From: Microbacterium sp. SY138
GTDB lineage: Bacteria; Actinomycetota; Actinomycetes; Actinomycetales; Microbacteriaceae
NCBI RefSeq assembly: GCF_039729145.1
Contig: NZ_CP155793.1
Span: 3,720,001-3,784,000, forward strand
DNA: 64,000 nucleotides
Direction: 5' to 3'
Shown here: positions 9,000 through 18,460 of the stretch, piece by piece
Layout: each line of letters begins with the position of its first letter
Position numbering within the stretch: the first letter of the stretch is position 1
The notes under the pieces: model-generated
What the model saw: only the letters and a program-made list of their open reading frames with translations
What the model was told of the DNA's origin: nothing
Database searches by the model: none
Program-made: the position numbers and the translations under genes

Positions 9000-9800
9000 G
9001 TGGCCGTCCCTCTCTCCGACCTGACCAGCATGCCCGAACCCCAGCAGGTGTACGCCGCCGACGGCACACGACTGGCGACCTACACCTGGGGCGAGTTCGA
9101 CGCCCCCGTCGTGGTGATCGTGCACGGCTTCGCGTCGAGCGCGCGCGACAACTGGGTGCTCACCGGATGGGTACGCGAGCTGACGCGCGCGGGTTATCGC
9201 GTGCTGGCACTGGATCAGCGCGGCCACGGCCTCAGCGAGAAGCCACATGACCCCGACGGTTACCGGATCCGCACACTCGTGACCGATGTCGAGACCGTGA
9301 TGGACACGTACCTCGTCGACGACGCCCTCTACGTCGGCTACTCGCTCGGCGCACGCGTGGGCTGGGAGGTCGTTCGCGAGCTGCCGCACCGCATCGGACG
9401 TGCAGTGCTGGGAGGGGTGCCGGACGGCATCCCCCTGGCGCGACTCGATCTCGAACAGGTCCGGAAGTACATCGCCGACGGCACCCCGGTGGCCGATCGG
9501 ACCACGCAGAACTACATCGCGCTGACCGAACGGGTACCGGGAAACGACCTGCAGGCACTCGTCGCGCTCGCGGAGGGCATGCGGGCGTCGGGCATGATCG
9601 ACCCCGATCCCTCGGATGCGCCGACGCGGCCGATCCTCTTCGCCACCGGCTCGAAGGACGCGATCATCGAGGGTTCGCGGGCGCTGGCCGCAGCCGCCCC
9701 CGACGGACGGTTCTTCGAGATCCCGAACCGGAACCACTTCAACGCCCCGGGCTCGCGCGACTTCAAGGACGCGGCCGTGGCGTTCCTCGCCGAGGCGTAG
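9000..9800 (+). CDS. Alpha/beta-hydrolase
   Basis: 266 residues of the alpha/beta-hydrolase fold: oxyanion motif VIVHGFASS (about 39-47), DQRGHGLSEKP, nucleophile elbow GYSLGA (Ser about 115), a late Asp (GSKDAI) and the catalytic His in RNHFNAPG. It lies third behind GH3 and MFS, 46 bases after the MFS stop, so probably in the same operon; it could de-esterify an acylated glycoside, but the substrate is unknown. The GTG at 9000 has a GGAG only one base away; a start at the ATG at 9030 (MPEPQQVY) is equally possible. Confidence 0.85.
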   Translation: MAVPLSDLTSMPEPQQVYAADGTRLATYTWGEFDAPVVVIVHGFASSARDNWVLTGWVRELTRAGYRVLALDQRGHGLSEKPHDPDGYRIRTLVTDVETVMDTYLVDDALYVGYSLGARVGWEVVRELPHRIGRAVLGGVPDGIPLARLDLEQVRKYIADGTPVADRTTQNYIALTERVPGNDLQALVALAEGMRASGMIDPDPSDAPTRPILFATGSKDAIIEGSRALAAAAPDGRFFEIPNRNHFNAPGSRDFKDAAVAFLAEA

Positions 9801-9812
9801 ACCGCTCACGAG

Positions 9813-9844
9813 GAATGGCCCGGTCGGATGCGACCGGGCCATTC
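9813..9844. terminator. Bidirectional terminator between hydrolase and msrA
   Basis: A perfect 14-bp inverted repeat (9813-9826 and 9831-9844) with a GATG loop, placed between two convergent transcripts. Confidence 0.8.
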
Positions 9845-9856
9845 TCGGGTTCCGCG

Positions 9857-10405
9857 TCAGACGGTGGCGGCGGCCTCGTCGCGCTTCGGCAGCACCCAAC
9901 CCGCACGCGGGAAGTGGCACGTGTAGCCGTTCGGGTACTTGATCAGGTAGTCCTGGTGCTCTTCCTCGGCCTGCCAGAACGGCCCTGCCGGCTCGATCGT
10001 GGTGACGGCCTTCGCCGGCCACAGGCCCGAAGCGTCGACATCGGCGATGGTGTCGCGCGCGATCGCCTCCTGCTCGGGGGTGAGCGGGAAGATCGCCGAG
10101 CGGTAGCTCGAACCGATGTCGTTGCCCTGACGGTTCAGCGTCGACGGGTCGTGGATCTGGAAGAAGAACGCCAGGATGTCGCGGTAGGTCGTCTTCGTCG
10201 GGTCGAACACGATCTCCACGGCCTCGGCATGGCCGGGGTGGTTGCGGTAGGTCGCGTGCTCGTTCGAGCCGCCGGTGTAGCCGACCCGGGTGTCGAGCAC
10301 ACCGGGCTGACGGCGGATCAGGTCTTCCATCCCCCAGAAACAGCCGCCGGCGAGAACGGCCGTCTCGGTCCCGGGCGTGCGGGTGATGGTTCCGGTGTCG
10401 GTCAT
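9857..10405 (-). CDS. msrA: Peptide-methionine (S)-S-oxide reductase MsrA
   Basis: 182 residues. The catalytic Cys sits in AGGCFWGME (C22); other family motifs are [40 protein letters not shown] and EEEHQDYL. It reduces the S-epimer of methionine sulfoxide in oxidised proteins using thioredoxin. The start ATG overlaps the msrB stop (ATGA, 10402-10405), so the two are translationally coupled and repair both sulfoxide epimers. Confidence 0.95.
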   Translation of the reverse strand: MTDTGTITRTPGTETAVLAGGCFWGMEDLIRRQPGVLDTRVGYTGGSNEHATYRNHPGHAEAVEIVFDPTKTTYRDILAFFFQIHDPSTLNRQGNDIGSSYRSAIFPLTPEQEAIARDTIADVDASGLWPAKAVTTIEPAGPFWQAEEEHQDYLIKYPNGYTCHFPRAGWVLPKRDEAAATV

Positions 10406-10896
10406 GACTGCTCCTCGGTGGTGTCGGAAGGTGCGGGGGTGTCGGTGGTGGGGCGTGCGAAGAGGGCGCTGTAGCGACCGTACCCCTCTTCCTCCAGGCT
10501 TTCGGCCGGGATGAAGCGGAGAGCCGCCGAGTTCATGCAGTAGCGCAGGCCGCCCTCGGCGCGCGGGCCGTCGTCGAACACATGACCGAGGTGGCTGTCG
10601 GCGACGGCCGAGCGCGCCTCGGTGCGCTTCATCCACAGCGAGCGGTCGGTGCGCGTGGTCACGGCATCCGCGTCGATGGGCTTCGTGAAGCTCGGCCATC
10701 CGGTGCCGCTGTCGAACTTGTCGGTCGACGAGAACAGAGGCTCGCCCGAGACGACGTCGACGTAGATGCCGTCGTCGTGGTTGTCCCAGTACGCGTTGCG
10801 GAAGGGCGGCTCGGTCGCGTCCTGCTGGGTCACCCGATACTGCAGAGGGGTGAGGCCGCTGACGGCCTCGGGGGTCGTGCCGTAGTCGTTCGACAT
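10402..10896 (-). CDS. msrB: Peptide-methionine (R)-S-oxide reductase MsrB
   Basis: 164 residues with the MsrB core [10 protein letters not shown] and [12 protein letters not shown], and the catalytic Cys in GGLRYCMNS (C120). This is the only cysteine in the protein: both zinc-binding CxxC pairs of the Zn-type MsrB and any resolving Cys are absent, so it belongs to the zinc-free single-Cys class and must be recycled without an internal disulfide. AAGGAG lies 8 bases before the ATG. First gene of the msrB-msrA pair. Confidence 0.93.
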   Translation of the reverse strand: MSNDYGTTPEAVSGLTPLQYRVTQQDATEPPFRNAYWDNHDDGIYVDVVSGEPLFSSTDKFDSGTGWPSFTKPIDADAVTTRTDRSLWMKRTEARSAVADSHLGHVFDDGPRAEGGLRYCMNSAALRFIPAESLEEEGYGRYSALFARPTTDTPAPSDTTEEQS

Positions 10897-10945
10897 GATC
10901 TGACTCCTTGTCCGACGTCGCTGGCTGCGCCGTCATAGAGGAGAA

Positions 10946-11015
10946 CCGACGAGCGGCCCGTTTTGGTCCCGCGGCCCTGAGAACGGGCTGTGAGTTTCTG
11001 CGGGCCGCTCGTCGG
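10946..11015. repeat. 15-bp perfect inverted repeat (possible large terminator) between nanH and msrB
   Basis: CCGACGAGCGGCCCG at 10946-10960 is perfectly inverted at 11001-11015, with a 40-base centre that may fold further. It lies between the 3' end of the sialidase gene and the msrB start, on the minus strand. Most likely it terminates the nanH transcript, but it is much larger than the other terminators here. Confidence 0.6.
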
Positions 11016-11037
11016 CGGGACAGAAGACGACGAGGGG

Positions 11038-13977
11038 TCAGCGGACCTTCTGCCAGGGGCCGCCGGTCGCCGCGGCATCGGGCTGCTGGTTGCGCGTCCA
11101 CCACTTCGCCTCGAAGCGCGTGCCGGCATGTACGACGACTTCTCCTGCGGTGAAGACGCGGGTGGGCGTCCACACGACTGCCCCGTCGATGTCCGTCGCG
11201 AACTCCTGCCACGGACCCACGGGGTCGCCGGGGCGCTGGTCACGCGTCCACCACGACGCCTGCCACAGCCGCCCGTCGAGCGACACGAGCTCGCCGCCGG
11301 CATAGACGGTCTGCGCGCTCCACCCCGCAGCGGTGGGCAGGGACAGCGTCGCCGGCTCGACGGAGTCCGACACCGAGCGGACTCCGTTGACCCCCGTCAC
11401 CTCGAAGGATGCCGCGGCGATCGAGCCCCGCGCGACGTCTTCTGTCGTGAGCCGGACGACGATCGCCTCGAGGGGTGCCGCCTCACCGGGGACGAGCGAG
11501 CCGACATCCGCTCCGGCAGCGGTCACGGCATCGAGCACGACGTTGCCCGTGTTCTCGACGGTGCGCGTCCAGGTCACGGTGTCGGAGGCATCCGCCACGC
11601 CGTTCCCGTTCTCGTCGGCCCAGTCTCCGACCGTCGCACCGGACAACGCGGGGGTGCGCGCGATCACGTCGATCTCGCCGCCCGCCACCGTCACGCGCTT
11701 CGTGGTCTGCCCTGCCGCCTCGACGGTCCAGGTGGTGTCGGCCACGAAGAAGCCGCGGTCGATTTCGGCCTGGGTCACGGTGTGGCGCGCCGACCCGCAG
11801 TCGTACCCCGCACCGACCGCGAGATCCCGGTAGCGGCAGTTGCCGGCCGCCGGCGGGAGGAAGGGCGAGAAGTCACCGGTCGCGGGAACGACGGTGACCA
11901 CCATCGGGCTGCGGTTGTCGACCCGGAACGTATACGGCACCTGCGTGCCCACCGCGTACGGGTTCGCCGCCAGGTCGCGCCCGGCATCCGCCCGCGCGCC
12001 CGTGATCGTGGCCGCGAGCACGCCGTCGCGCAGCACCACGGGGGCAGCCGCGTGGGTCACGGTGACCGCGGGTGCCGAGCCGTCGACGGGAGCCACGGTG
12101 AACGCGAACTCCGGCGTGTACCAGCCACGATCGATGTCGGCCTGTGTGAGCGTGCGCCGTGGGGTGCTGCAGTTGTAGGCGTCGTAGGCCGCCAGGTTCA
12201 GCCACCGGCAGGCGGTGGGGGCGAAGCCGGTGGTGAAGGTGTTCGCCGCCGGGGTCACGATCGTGTTGCCGCCCGCCGTGCTCACGACCCGCACCTGGAA
12301 GCTCAGCTGCTCCCCCACGGTGTACGGATTCGTCACGACGTTTCGCAGGGCCGAGGTGTTCGTCGCGGTGAGCGTCGCTCCGAGCACCGACGACTGCGGC
12401 AGGGCGAGCGTCGCGGTGGTCTGGCTGAGGCGTCCGTCGGCGGCGGTGAAGGCGGCCTGGAGACGCTGCTCACCAGAGACGCCCTGCGGGGCGGTGACCT
12501 GCACATTCACGGTGGCGCTCGCTCCCGGTGCGAGGCCGGTGATCTGCGCGGTGGTCGCGGTCCATCCGGCGGCGGTGTGGAAGGTCACGGCGCCGCTGAG
12601 CGCGGCCGCCTCCTGATTCGTGATCGTGACCGGGACCGTGGTGGCGACTCCGGCGGTCAGAGCGGTCTTCGGCACCGACAGTGGCGCACACGCCGCGTTC
12701 AGCCACGCGTCGTCGAACGAGGAGAACTGCATCGTGTTCGTGTAGCCCGCCTCCCACAGCACCCCCACCCTGCCGTCATCGATCGCCGTCGCGCTGGAGT
12801 AGGCGAAGGTCCCCGTCTCGAGCGTGCGCAGACCGGGCCAGGTCTCGCCGTCGTCGCAGGAGAGGCGCACCGCTCCGTTCACACGGTTGCTGTTCGCCCC
12901 GTTGGCGGCATTCGTGAAGATCAGCTTCTTCGCGTCGGCGCTGCCCGCGGCGGCGTCCGGATGCAGGCGGGTGATCGAGGCGTTGTTCGTGGGGTCGGGC
13001 AGCTCGGCGTCGCGGGTGACCGGACCATAGCTGTGACCGCCGTCGGTCGAGATCGCGACCTTGCGAAGACGCCCGTCGGAGCTGTCTCGCGAGTTGAGCA
13101 TGACGCGTCCGTCGGAGAGCTCGACGACCTTGTTCTCGTCCATGCCGGTGCCGACGTATTCGCCACGCTGCCAGGTGTCGCCGCCGTCGTCGGAATACAC
13201 CGAGTACGCCTGGATCGCGGTGGATCCGTCGGCCTGACGCACGGTGCCAGCGTACTGCTGGATGAGCCGCCCGGCATGCGCGCCGTAGCGCAGCTGGATC
13301 CCCTCGCCCGAAGTGGCGAACGTGCCCTTCACATCGCCCGCGACGGGCGTGTAGACGCCCCCGCTGGTCGTGCCGTTGGAGGTCTTGGCGACGTCGGTGA
13401 TGAGCCGCGGCGCACTCCAGGTCGCGCCGCCATCGTCGGAATGGATCACGGCCGCTCCCAGAACCTGCCGGTTCGCGTCGTCGTCGCCGTAGGCACTCCC
13501 CTGGAACCCCTGGTCCTGGGAGCGCACGAAGAACGCGAAGACCCGACCGCTCTGCCGGTCGACGACGTAGCTCGGGTCGGAGTAGCCGTACTGGCCGCTC
13601 CCGGTCTTCCCCGCGGCGATGATCTGCAGCGGACCCCAGGTACGACCGTTGTCCGTCGAGCGGCGCTGGATGATCGAGTTGGGGTTGGGGGCGTCAGCGG
13701 CGCTTCCCGGCCGGGCATCCCACGCCGAGAGGACCACGCCGTCGCCGAGGTGGGTGAGCGCGGGGATCCGGTAGAAGTAGTTCGAAGCCGTGCGGTCGGC
13801 GCCGATGTTCAGTTCGAGGTAGTCGCCGGGATCGGCGTTCGGATCGGTCAGATACCCGGGCGCCGGGGCCGCCGAGGCAGCGGCGGCGGGGAGGCTGAGC
13901 GCGAGGACCAGCGCTCCGATCGTGCCGCATCGCAGCAGGCGGCGGCTCCGGGAAGGGGGCGAGGGAGGAACGTGCAT
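11038..13977 (-). CDS. nanH: Secreted exo-alpha-sialidase (GH33) with NEW3-like and two CBM5/12 modules
   Basis: 979 residues. Residues 1-37 are a Sec signal peptide ([20 protein letters not shown], cleavage near ASA-AP). The GH33 propeller covers about 45-430: RIP motif at R70-P72 and five Asp boxes (STDNGRTW 107-114, SDDGGATW 180-187, SDDGGDTW 262-269, STDGGHSY 310-317, SCDDGETW 373-380); GEGIQLR and FAYSS probably carry active-site residues. A NEW3-like region (about 435-510) and DUF11-like segments follow. The last 95 residues hold two CBM5/12-type modules ([26 protein letters not shown]). It releases sialic acid from host or dietary glycans outside the cell. The promoter has the same operator as the nan transporter operon. 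Confidence 0.93.
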   Translation of the reverse strand: MHVPPSPPSRSRRLLRCGTIGALVLALSLPAAAASAAPAPGYLTDPNADPGDYLELNIGADRTASNYFYRIPALTHLGDGVVLSAWDARPGSAADAPNPNSIIQRRSTDNGRTWGPLQIIAAGKTGSGQYGYSDPSYVVDRQSGRVFAFFVRSQDQGFQGSAYGDDDANRQVLGAAVIHSDDGGATWSAPRLITDVAKTSNGTTSGGVYTPVAGDVKGTFATSGEGIQLRYGAHAGRLIQQYAGTVRQADGSTAIQAYSVYSDDGGDTWQRGEYVGTGMDENKVVELSDGRVMLNSRDSSDGRLRKVAISTDGGHSYGPVTRDAELPDPTNNASITRLHPDAAAGSADAKKLIFTNAANGANSNRVNGAVRLSCDDGETWPGLRTLETGTFAYSSATAIDDGRVGVLWEAGYTNTMQFSSFDDAWLNAACAPLSVPKTALTAGVATTVPVTITNQEAAALSGAVTFHTAAGWTATTAQITGLAPGASATVNVQVTAPQGVSGEQRLQAAFTAADGRLSQTTATLALPQSSVLGATLTATNTSALRNVVTNPYTVGEQLSFQVRVVSTAGGNTIVTPAANTFTTGFAPTACRWLNLAAYDAYNCSTPRRTLTQADIDRGWYTPEFAFTVAPVDGSAPAVTVTHAAAPVVLRDGVLAATITGARADAGRDLAANPYAVGTQVPYTFRVDNRSPMVVTVVPATGDFSPFLPPAAGNCRYRDLAVGAGYDCGSARHTVTQAEIDRGFFVADTTWTVEAAGQTTKRVTVAGGEIDVIARTPALSGATVGDWADENGNGVADASDTVTWTRTVENTGNVVLDAVTAAGADVGSLVPGEAAPLEAIVVRLTTEDVARGSIAAASFEVTGVNGVRSVSDSVEPATLSLPTAAGWSAQTVYAGGELVSLDGRLWQASWWTRDQRPGDPVGPWQEFATDIDGAVVWTPTRVFTAGEVVVHAGTRFEAKWWTRNQQPDAAATGGPWQKVR

Positions 13978-14000
13978 GGACAGACCTTTCTGTTCGTGCG

Positions 14001-14029
14001 GAAATATGACGTCTGATGTCAGATTTCAA
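14001..14029 (-). promoter_or_regulatory. nanH promoter with NanR-type operator inside the spacer
   Basis: On the minus strand TTGAAA (14024-14029) and TATTTC (14001-14006) are 17 bases apart. Between them, read on the plus strand, lies GACGTCTGATGTC (14008-14020), which differs at one base from GACATCTGATGTC in the divergent transporter/regulator promoter near 23.18 kb; the overlapping TCTGATGTCAGA is itself an inverted repeat. A repressor bound here would sit between -35 and -10. Confidence 0.7.
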
Positions 14030-14160
14030 GTCACTCTAGCGAGGGGTCTCCCCACGGACAAGGCCGGATCTCGTCGTCCCGCGAGCGGCGTTCGACTCCC
14101 CGGGCTCACTCGGCGAGCCGTCGACGACACCGCGCCGACGGCTGCCGCCGTTCCCTCCGG

Positions 14161-15081
14161 TCAGCCTGCGGCGCGCACCACCTCGAGGTTCCGCGCGACC
14201 GTGCGCAAGGCATCCGCCGCGGTGGTGTCGTCGGGGCGGCGGGCCGTCTTCAACCCCAGCCACTCGACGTCGCCCGCAGCGGCGAGCGCTGCGGCGACGT
14301 GCGCGTCGTCGAGGAGCGAAGCGGATTCCGGGTGGGTCGAGGCGATCGGCAGGTGCGCATCGCTCCACGGGTGGCCATACGGACTCTGCACCGGAGCGGC
14401 CCCTGAGAACGCCAGGCCGACGAGGAGGCCGGACGCCGCCGCCGCCGCGATCTGCGCGGTGACGGCATCCGCATCGCGCAGCTCGATCGCGGAACGCCCC
14501 CAATTGAGCCACACTCCGATCGGCAGTCCCGACGAGCGGATCGCGGCGATCTCGGCGTCCAAGGGCAGGAAACCCTTCTCAGGGACCCGGCCGGGCACGA
14601 ACGCATCGCAGTGTTCGATGACCAGGCGCGCGCCGGACCAGTCGAGCGCGGCGACCTCCCCCAGCGAGCGCACGAGCGGCTCCATGGCGGCCGTAGCTCG
14701 CGGCGCGGAGTGCACCGTCACCACCGCGACGGATGCGGCGCTCTCGCCGTCGATGCGCGCGACGTCGGCGGCGACCCTCCGAAGATCGGCGACCGCCGCC
14801 GCGCGCCCCTCCTCATCGGCCGAGGCGAGGCCATACCCGGGGTGTGCCCCGACGCGTCCCATGACAAACGGGATCGGAGTGACGGCGAGCGGCACGGCCG
14901 GCACGTTCGCGAGGAACCAGGCGTCATCGTGCGGATGCAGGCGCCCCATCCACGGCACCTCGAGCCCGGCGATCCCGGGAAGCGCGCACAATGCGGGCAG
15001 CAGCGCGCCTTCGAGCACCGGATCCCAGTGCGCGTGGGCGGGAGAGGCCGGGTAGGCGCTGACGAGAATGGGCGCGGTCAT
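14161..15081 (-). CDS. DUF4862 family protein, last gene of the sialic-acid operon
   Basis: 306 residues resembling DUF4862 proteins (opening ILVSAYPASPAHAHWDPVLE). No signal peptide or membrane segment. Several motifs suggest a TIM-barrel-like enzyme (VTVHSAPR, RLVIEHCDAFVPG, GVWLNWGRSAIE) with possible metal or acid/base residues (VIEHCD, VHS), but the reaction is unknown to me. It overlaps nanE by ATGA (15078-15081), so it belongs with the sialic-acid genes; a role in handling a sialic-acid variant or in sugar isomerisation is an inference from context only. After its stop there is a weak hairpin (14117-14142). Confidence 0.75.
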   Translation of the reverse strand: MTAPILVSAYPASPAHAHWDPVLEGALLPALCALPGIAGLEVPWMGRLHPHDDAWFLANVPAVPLAVTPIPFVMGRVGAHPGYGLASADEEGRAAAVADLRRVAADVARIDGESAASVAVVTVHSAPRATAAMEPLVRSLGEVAALDWSGARLVIEHCDAFVPGRVPEKGFLPLDAEIAAIRSSGLPIGVWLNWGRSAIELRDADAVTAQIAAAAASGLLVGLAFSGAAPVQSPYGHPWSDAHLPIASTHPESASLLDDAHVAAALAAAGDVEWLGLKTARRPDDTTAADALRTVARNLEVVRAAG

Positions 15082-15764
15082 GCGCGTGCGCCCGCGATGG
15101 CATCGGCGAACCAGGTGGTGATCGTGGACGGATGCGTGATGGCGGTGCCGACGCACACCGAGAACGCCCCGGCGGCGATCGCGGCCGCGGCGTGCTCGGG
15201 TGTGTGGACGCGCCCCTCGGCGACGATCGGGCGGCGGCAACGGGCGGCGATCAGCGCGATGAGCTCCAGGTCGGGCCCGGTGGTCTTCGGGCGCTCTCCG
15301 GTGTATCCCGACAGGGTGGTGCCGAGGATATCGGCGCCGGCGGCCTCGGCGGCGATCGCGTCGTCGAGGGAGCCGCAGTCGGCCATGATCAGCGCGTCGG
15401 TGTGCGCGCGAAGGCCCGCGATCGTCTCCGCGAGCGTCAGCCCGTCCGGGCGGGGGCGCCGCGTCCCGTCGACCGCGACGATGTCGGCGCCCGCGTCGGC
15501 CACGGCCTGAGCGTGCCGGAGCGTCGGAGTGATGAAAACTTCGGCGTCGCCGTCCTTCCACAGCCCCACGATCGGAACAGGGAGGTGTGCCGTCGCGCGG
15601 ATGTCATCGAGCCCCTGCACGCGGATTCCGGCTGCTCCTCCGGCCAGGGCGGACGCCGCGACCTGCGCCATCGTGCGGGGGTCGCGCATGGCCTCACCCG
15701 GGTAGGCCTGGCACGAGACGATCAGTCCTCCCCGCAGTCGTTCGAGGGTGTCGGTGAATCTCAT
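15078..15764 (-). CDS. nanE: N-acetylmannosamine-6-phosphate 2-epimerase
   Basis: 228 residues, a single TIM barrel as usual for NanE. Motifs: GLIVSCQAYPGEAMRDP at the start, GAAGIRVQG, PIVGLWKDGD (catalytic Lys region), DIVAVDGTRRPRP, LIMADCGSLDDA and PIVAEGRVHTPEHA. It converts ManNAc-6-P to GlcNAc-6-P in the cytoplasm. It overlaps nanK upstream and the DUF4862 gene downstream, both by ATGA. No nagA/nagB is in the window, so GlcNAc-6-P must be processed by enzymes encoded elsewhere. Confidence 0.93.
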   Translation of the reverse strand: MRFTDTLERLRGGLIVSCQAYPGEAMRDPRTMAQVAASALAGGAAGIRVQGLDDIRATAHLPVPIVGLWKDGDAEVFITPTLRHAQAVADAGADIVAVDGTRRPRPDGLTLAETIAGLRAHTDALIMADCGSLDDAIAAEAAGADILGTTLSGYTGERPKTTGPDLELIALIAARCRRPIVAEGRVHTPEHAAAAIAAGAFSVCVGTAITHPSTITTWFADAIAGARA

Positions 15765-16696
15765 GGTCGCCTCCAGGCGGATGCCGCGGCTCCGCGCAGC
15801 GGTGCGTAGTCGCCGAGCGTGCCCGGCAGGATGGGGGTGTTCTGCAGCGCATCGATCGCCTCGGCGTGGAAGGCGGCGCGCATCGGAAGCCACCAGGACT
15901 CACCGATGTTCGGCACGCCCCCGGTGACCACGATGCGCTCCGGGTCGAGAAGCGTCGCCGCCCCCGCGAGGGCCCGACCCACCGCCGCGGCCGACTCGTC
16001 GAGGGCCCGGCGGGCGATGGGGTCCGCGGCCGCAGCTGCCATCGCGACCCCCCGCGCATCGGTGATGCCGGGATCGCCTCCGAGAGACCGGAAGTGCCGA
16101 TGCATCCCGATGCCGGAGCCGATGGCCTCGAGGTGCCCGAAGCGCCCGCAGGGGCAGCGCAGGTGTGCGGCTCCCGGCACGGGCAGGTGCGCGATCTCCC
16201 CCGCGACGTGATGCGCACCCCGCACGGCCCTGTCGTCGAGCACGACTCCTGCACCGACACCGGTGCCGACCGCGACGACGAGCGCACTCGCCGCCCCGGC
16301 CGCGGCACCGTGTCGATGCTCTCCTGCCGCGTGCGCGTCGACGTCGTTCTGCACGGCGACGGGAGCGTCGGGGAGCAGAAGCGCGCCGAGTCCCGAGCGC
16401 ACGAGTGCGGCCAGCGGTGTACCCGGCCAGTCCGCGAACGTATCCGTGGCGGAAACGATCGTCCCGGTTCCGGCATCCACGACCCCGGCCGTGCCGATGC
16501 CGACGCCCGAAAGGCGCAGCCCGCTGCCGGCGAGGAGACGTCCGGCGAGCGCGACGACGGTGGCGACGACCGCCACCGGCCCCTGGGCCGCCGGCGTCGC
16601 GGCCACCTCGGTCCGCAGCAGTGCATCGTCGCGGTCGGCGAGGGCCGCGGCCGTCTTGGTGCCGCCGATGTCGACGGCGAGGACGACCTCGCCCAT
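15761..16696 (-). CDS. nanK: ROK-family N-acetylmannosamine kinase
   Basis: 311 residues with the N-terminal phosphate motif LAVDIGGTKTAAAL, NDVDAHAAGE, a second glycine motif VVAVGTGVGAGVVLD, HVAGEIAHLPV and the ROK zinc site CPCGRFGHLE. In the zinc site the usual third Cys (GC) is replaced by His (GH), as in some NanK enzymes, so a CxC..H ligand set is likely. It phosphorylates ManNAc from NanA using ATP. The start shares one base with the nanA stop (TGATG), and its own stop overlaps nanE. Assignment as NanK rather than glucokinase rests on context. Confidence 0.88.
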   Translation of the reverse strand: MGEVVLAVDIGGTKTAAALADRDDALLRTEVAATPAAQGPVAVVATVVALAGRLLAGSGLRLSGVGIGTAGVVDAGTGTIVSATDTFADWPGTPLAALVRSGLGALLLPDAPVAVQNDVDAHAAGEHRHGAAAGAASALVVAVGTGVGAGVVLDDRAVRGAHHVAGEIAHLPVPGAAHLRCPCGRFGHLEAIGSGIGMHRHFRSLGGDPGITDARGVAMAAAAADPIARRALDESAAAVGRALAGAATLLDPERIVVTGGVPNIGESWWLPMRAAFHAEAIDALQNTPILPGTLGDYAPLRGAAASAWRRP

Positions 16697-17643
16697 CAGC
16701 CGACGGCGACCGGGAGCAGATGCAGCTCGTCGAGGATGTCGCGGATGCGGGCGACCGCGTCGACGTCGAGCGCCTGCACGGTGTTCGCCATCGTGGCGTG
16801 ATCGATGATGCCACGGGCGCGCATGGCCGCCTTGAACGCGCCGACACCGGTCGCATCGCCCGAGAGGCCCTTCGGCTGGAACACGATGTCGAACAGGCGG
16901 TTGATGCGCTCCTGCTCGGCCCGAGCCGTCTCCCAGTCGCCGCTCTTCGCGGCCTCCCACAGTCGCACGTACCCCGCGGCCTCCACGTTCGCGAGCCCGG
17001 GAACCACGCCGTCGGCACCGGCGAGGGCCATGGCGTCGACGACGACCTCGTGTCCGGTGAGCAGCTGCAGCGGACCCCCTGCGGCATCGTTCGCCGCGAT
17101 CAGGCGCCGGAACGAGACGTCGTCACCCGAGGAATCCTTCACGCCGTGGATGACCCCTTCGGTGCCCAGCTGCACGAGCAGGTCGATGCCGAGCTTGGAG
17201 TGCACGCGCACCGGCACGTCGTAGGCCCACAGCGGGGCGTCGATGGCCGCCGCGATGGTGCGGAAGTGGTCGGCGACCTCGGCTGCCGAGTTCAGCGTGT
17301 ACAGCGGAGCCGTCGTGACGATCGCCTGGGCGCCGGCATCGATCAGACGGCGGGCGGTCTCGATGATGCGCGGCGCCGTGAGCTCGATCGCGCCGGCGAT
17401 GACCGGCACCCGACCGGCGTTCGCGGCGACGATCGTGCGGAGCAGCTCGACGCGCTGGTCGTCGGTGAAGTACGCGGTCTCGCCGGTGGAGCCGAGCGCG
17501 AACAGTCCTGACACCCCCTCGGCGACCAGACGGTCGACGAGGCGGGAGAGGGAGACGTGATCGATCGATCCGTCCTCGAGCAGCGGGGTGGCGACGGGCG
17601 GGACGACGCCCGCGAAGACGGGGGCGGGAGAGGCAGCAGACAT
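16696..17643 (-). CDS. nanA: N-acetylneuraminate lyase (DapA family)
   Basis: 315 residues of the DapA/NanA TIM-barrel family: GSTGE carboxylate-binding motif at about 51-55, Tyr in WAYDVP (Y141) and Schiff-base Lys in HGVKDSSGD (K169). With nanE and nanK adjacent it most likely cleaves Neu5Ac to ManNAc plus pyruvate. The start is MSAASPAPVF at 17643; a longer frame reaches into the upstream ATPase gene and is rejected. The Shine-Dalgarno is weak and the gap to the upstream ATPase gene is 16 bases, consistent with read-through in one operon. Confidence 0.88.
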   Translation of the reverse strand: MSAASPAPVFAGVVPPVATPLLEDGSIDHVSLSRLVDRLVAEGVSGLFALGSTGETAYFTDDQRVELLRTIVAANAGRVPVIAGAIELTAPRIIETARRLIDAGAQAIVTTAPLYTLNSAAEVADHFRTIAAAIDAPLWAYDVPVRVHSKLGIDLLVQLGTEGVIHGVKDSSGDDVSFRRLIAANDAAGGPLQLLTGHEVVVDAMALAGADGVVPGLANVEAAGYVRLWEAAKSGDWETARAEQERINRLFDIVFQPKGLSGDATGVGAFKAAMRARGIIDHATMANTVQALDVDAVARIRDILDELHLLPVAVG

Positions 17644-17659
17644 GTGTGTTCCGGTCGTT

Positions 17660-18460
17660 TCAGTGGTGGGGTTCGAGCAGCGAGGGCGCAGCGCCCAGCA
17701 GCGTTCTGGTGTACTCGTCGGAGGGCGCGTCGAACACGCGGGCCGCATCGCCGAATTCGACGACGCGCCCCTTGTTCATCACGGCGATCTCGTCGGAGAG
17801 ATAGCGGACGGTCTGGATGTCGTGGGAGATGAACACCATCCCGAGGCCGAGTTGATCCTTCAGATCGGTCAGCAGATTGAGGATCTGGGCACGCACCGAG
17901 ACGTCGAGCGCCGAGGTGGGCTCGTCGGCGACGATCACCTGCGGGTCGAGCACGAGCGCCCTGGCGATCGCCACACGCTGGCGCTGGCCCCCCGAGAGCT
18001 GGCTGGGCAGGGCGTCCAGGGCCGATGCCGGCAGTCCGACGAGACCGATCAGGTCGCGCACCTTTCGGCTCCGGGTCGACGGGCTGCCGAGGCGGTGCAC
18101 CTGCATCGGGTCGAGCAGCGCATCGCGCACCGTCATCCGCGCGTTCAGGGCGGTCGCCGGATCCTGGAACACCACGGAGAGGATGCGGCCGAGTCGTCTG
18201 CGCACGGCGGGCGTGAACGATCGCACCGGCTCTCCCCCGAACACGACCTGCCCGCTCGTGGGCTTCTCGAGGCCGATGAGCACCTTGGCCGAGGTCGACT
18301 TGCCCGACCCCGACTCGCCGACGATGCCGAGCGTCTGCCCGCGCTTCACGGTGAGCGAGACCCCCGCAAGCGCATCCACGTACTGCGGCCGGAAGAGCGA
18401 GGAGGCACGGGTCTTGTAGCGGACGTGCACGTCCTTGAGCTCGATGACGGGTTCGCTCAT
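17660..18460 (-). CDS. ABC transporter ATPase (peptide/sialic-acid type, DppF-like)
   Basis: 266 residues: Walker A GESGSGKS (about 48-55), Q-loop VVFQDPATALN, signature LSGGQRQRVAIARAL, Walker B VIVADEPTSALD and switch His in FISHDIQ. The C-terminal tail (YTRTLLGAAPSL) is typical of oligopeptide-type ATPases. It works with the ATPase half of the upstream fusion protein to power import; its position between nanA and the transporter genes makes sialic acid the likely substrate, as in Sat/SiaEFGI-type systems of other bacteria. Its ATG overlaps the fusion gene's stop. Confidence 0.9.
   Translation of the reverse strand: MSEPVIELKDVHVRYKTRASSLFRPQYVDALAGVSLTVKRGQTLGIVGESGSGKSTSAKVLIGLEKPTSGQVVFGGEPVRSFTPAVRRRLGRILSVVFQDPATALNARMTVRDALLDPMQVHRLGSPSTRSRKVRDLIGLVGLPASALDALPSQLSGGQRQRVAIARALVLDPQVIVADEPTSALDVSVRAQILNLLTDLKDQLGLGMVFISHDIQTVRYLSDEIAVMNKGRVVEFGDAARVFDAPSDEYTRTLLGAAPSLLEPHH

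Noticed and set aside
10990..14016. A 1008-codon open frame on the plus strand
   Set aside because: It is antisense to the sialidase gene. Its composition (Arg/Gly/His rich, no domain) is typical of the complement of a high-GC gene, while the minus strand shows signal peptide, RIP motif and Asp boxes.
16165..17511. 448-codon plus-strand frame over nanK/nanA
   Set aside because: Arg/Pro/His-rich shadow; nanK and nanA on the other strand carry all catalytic motifs and coupled junctions.
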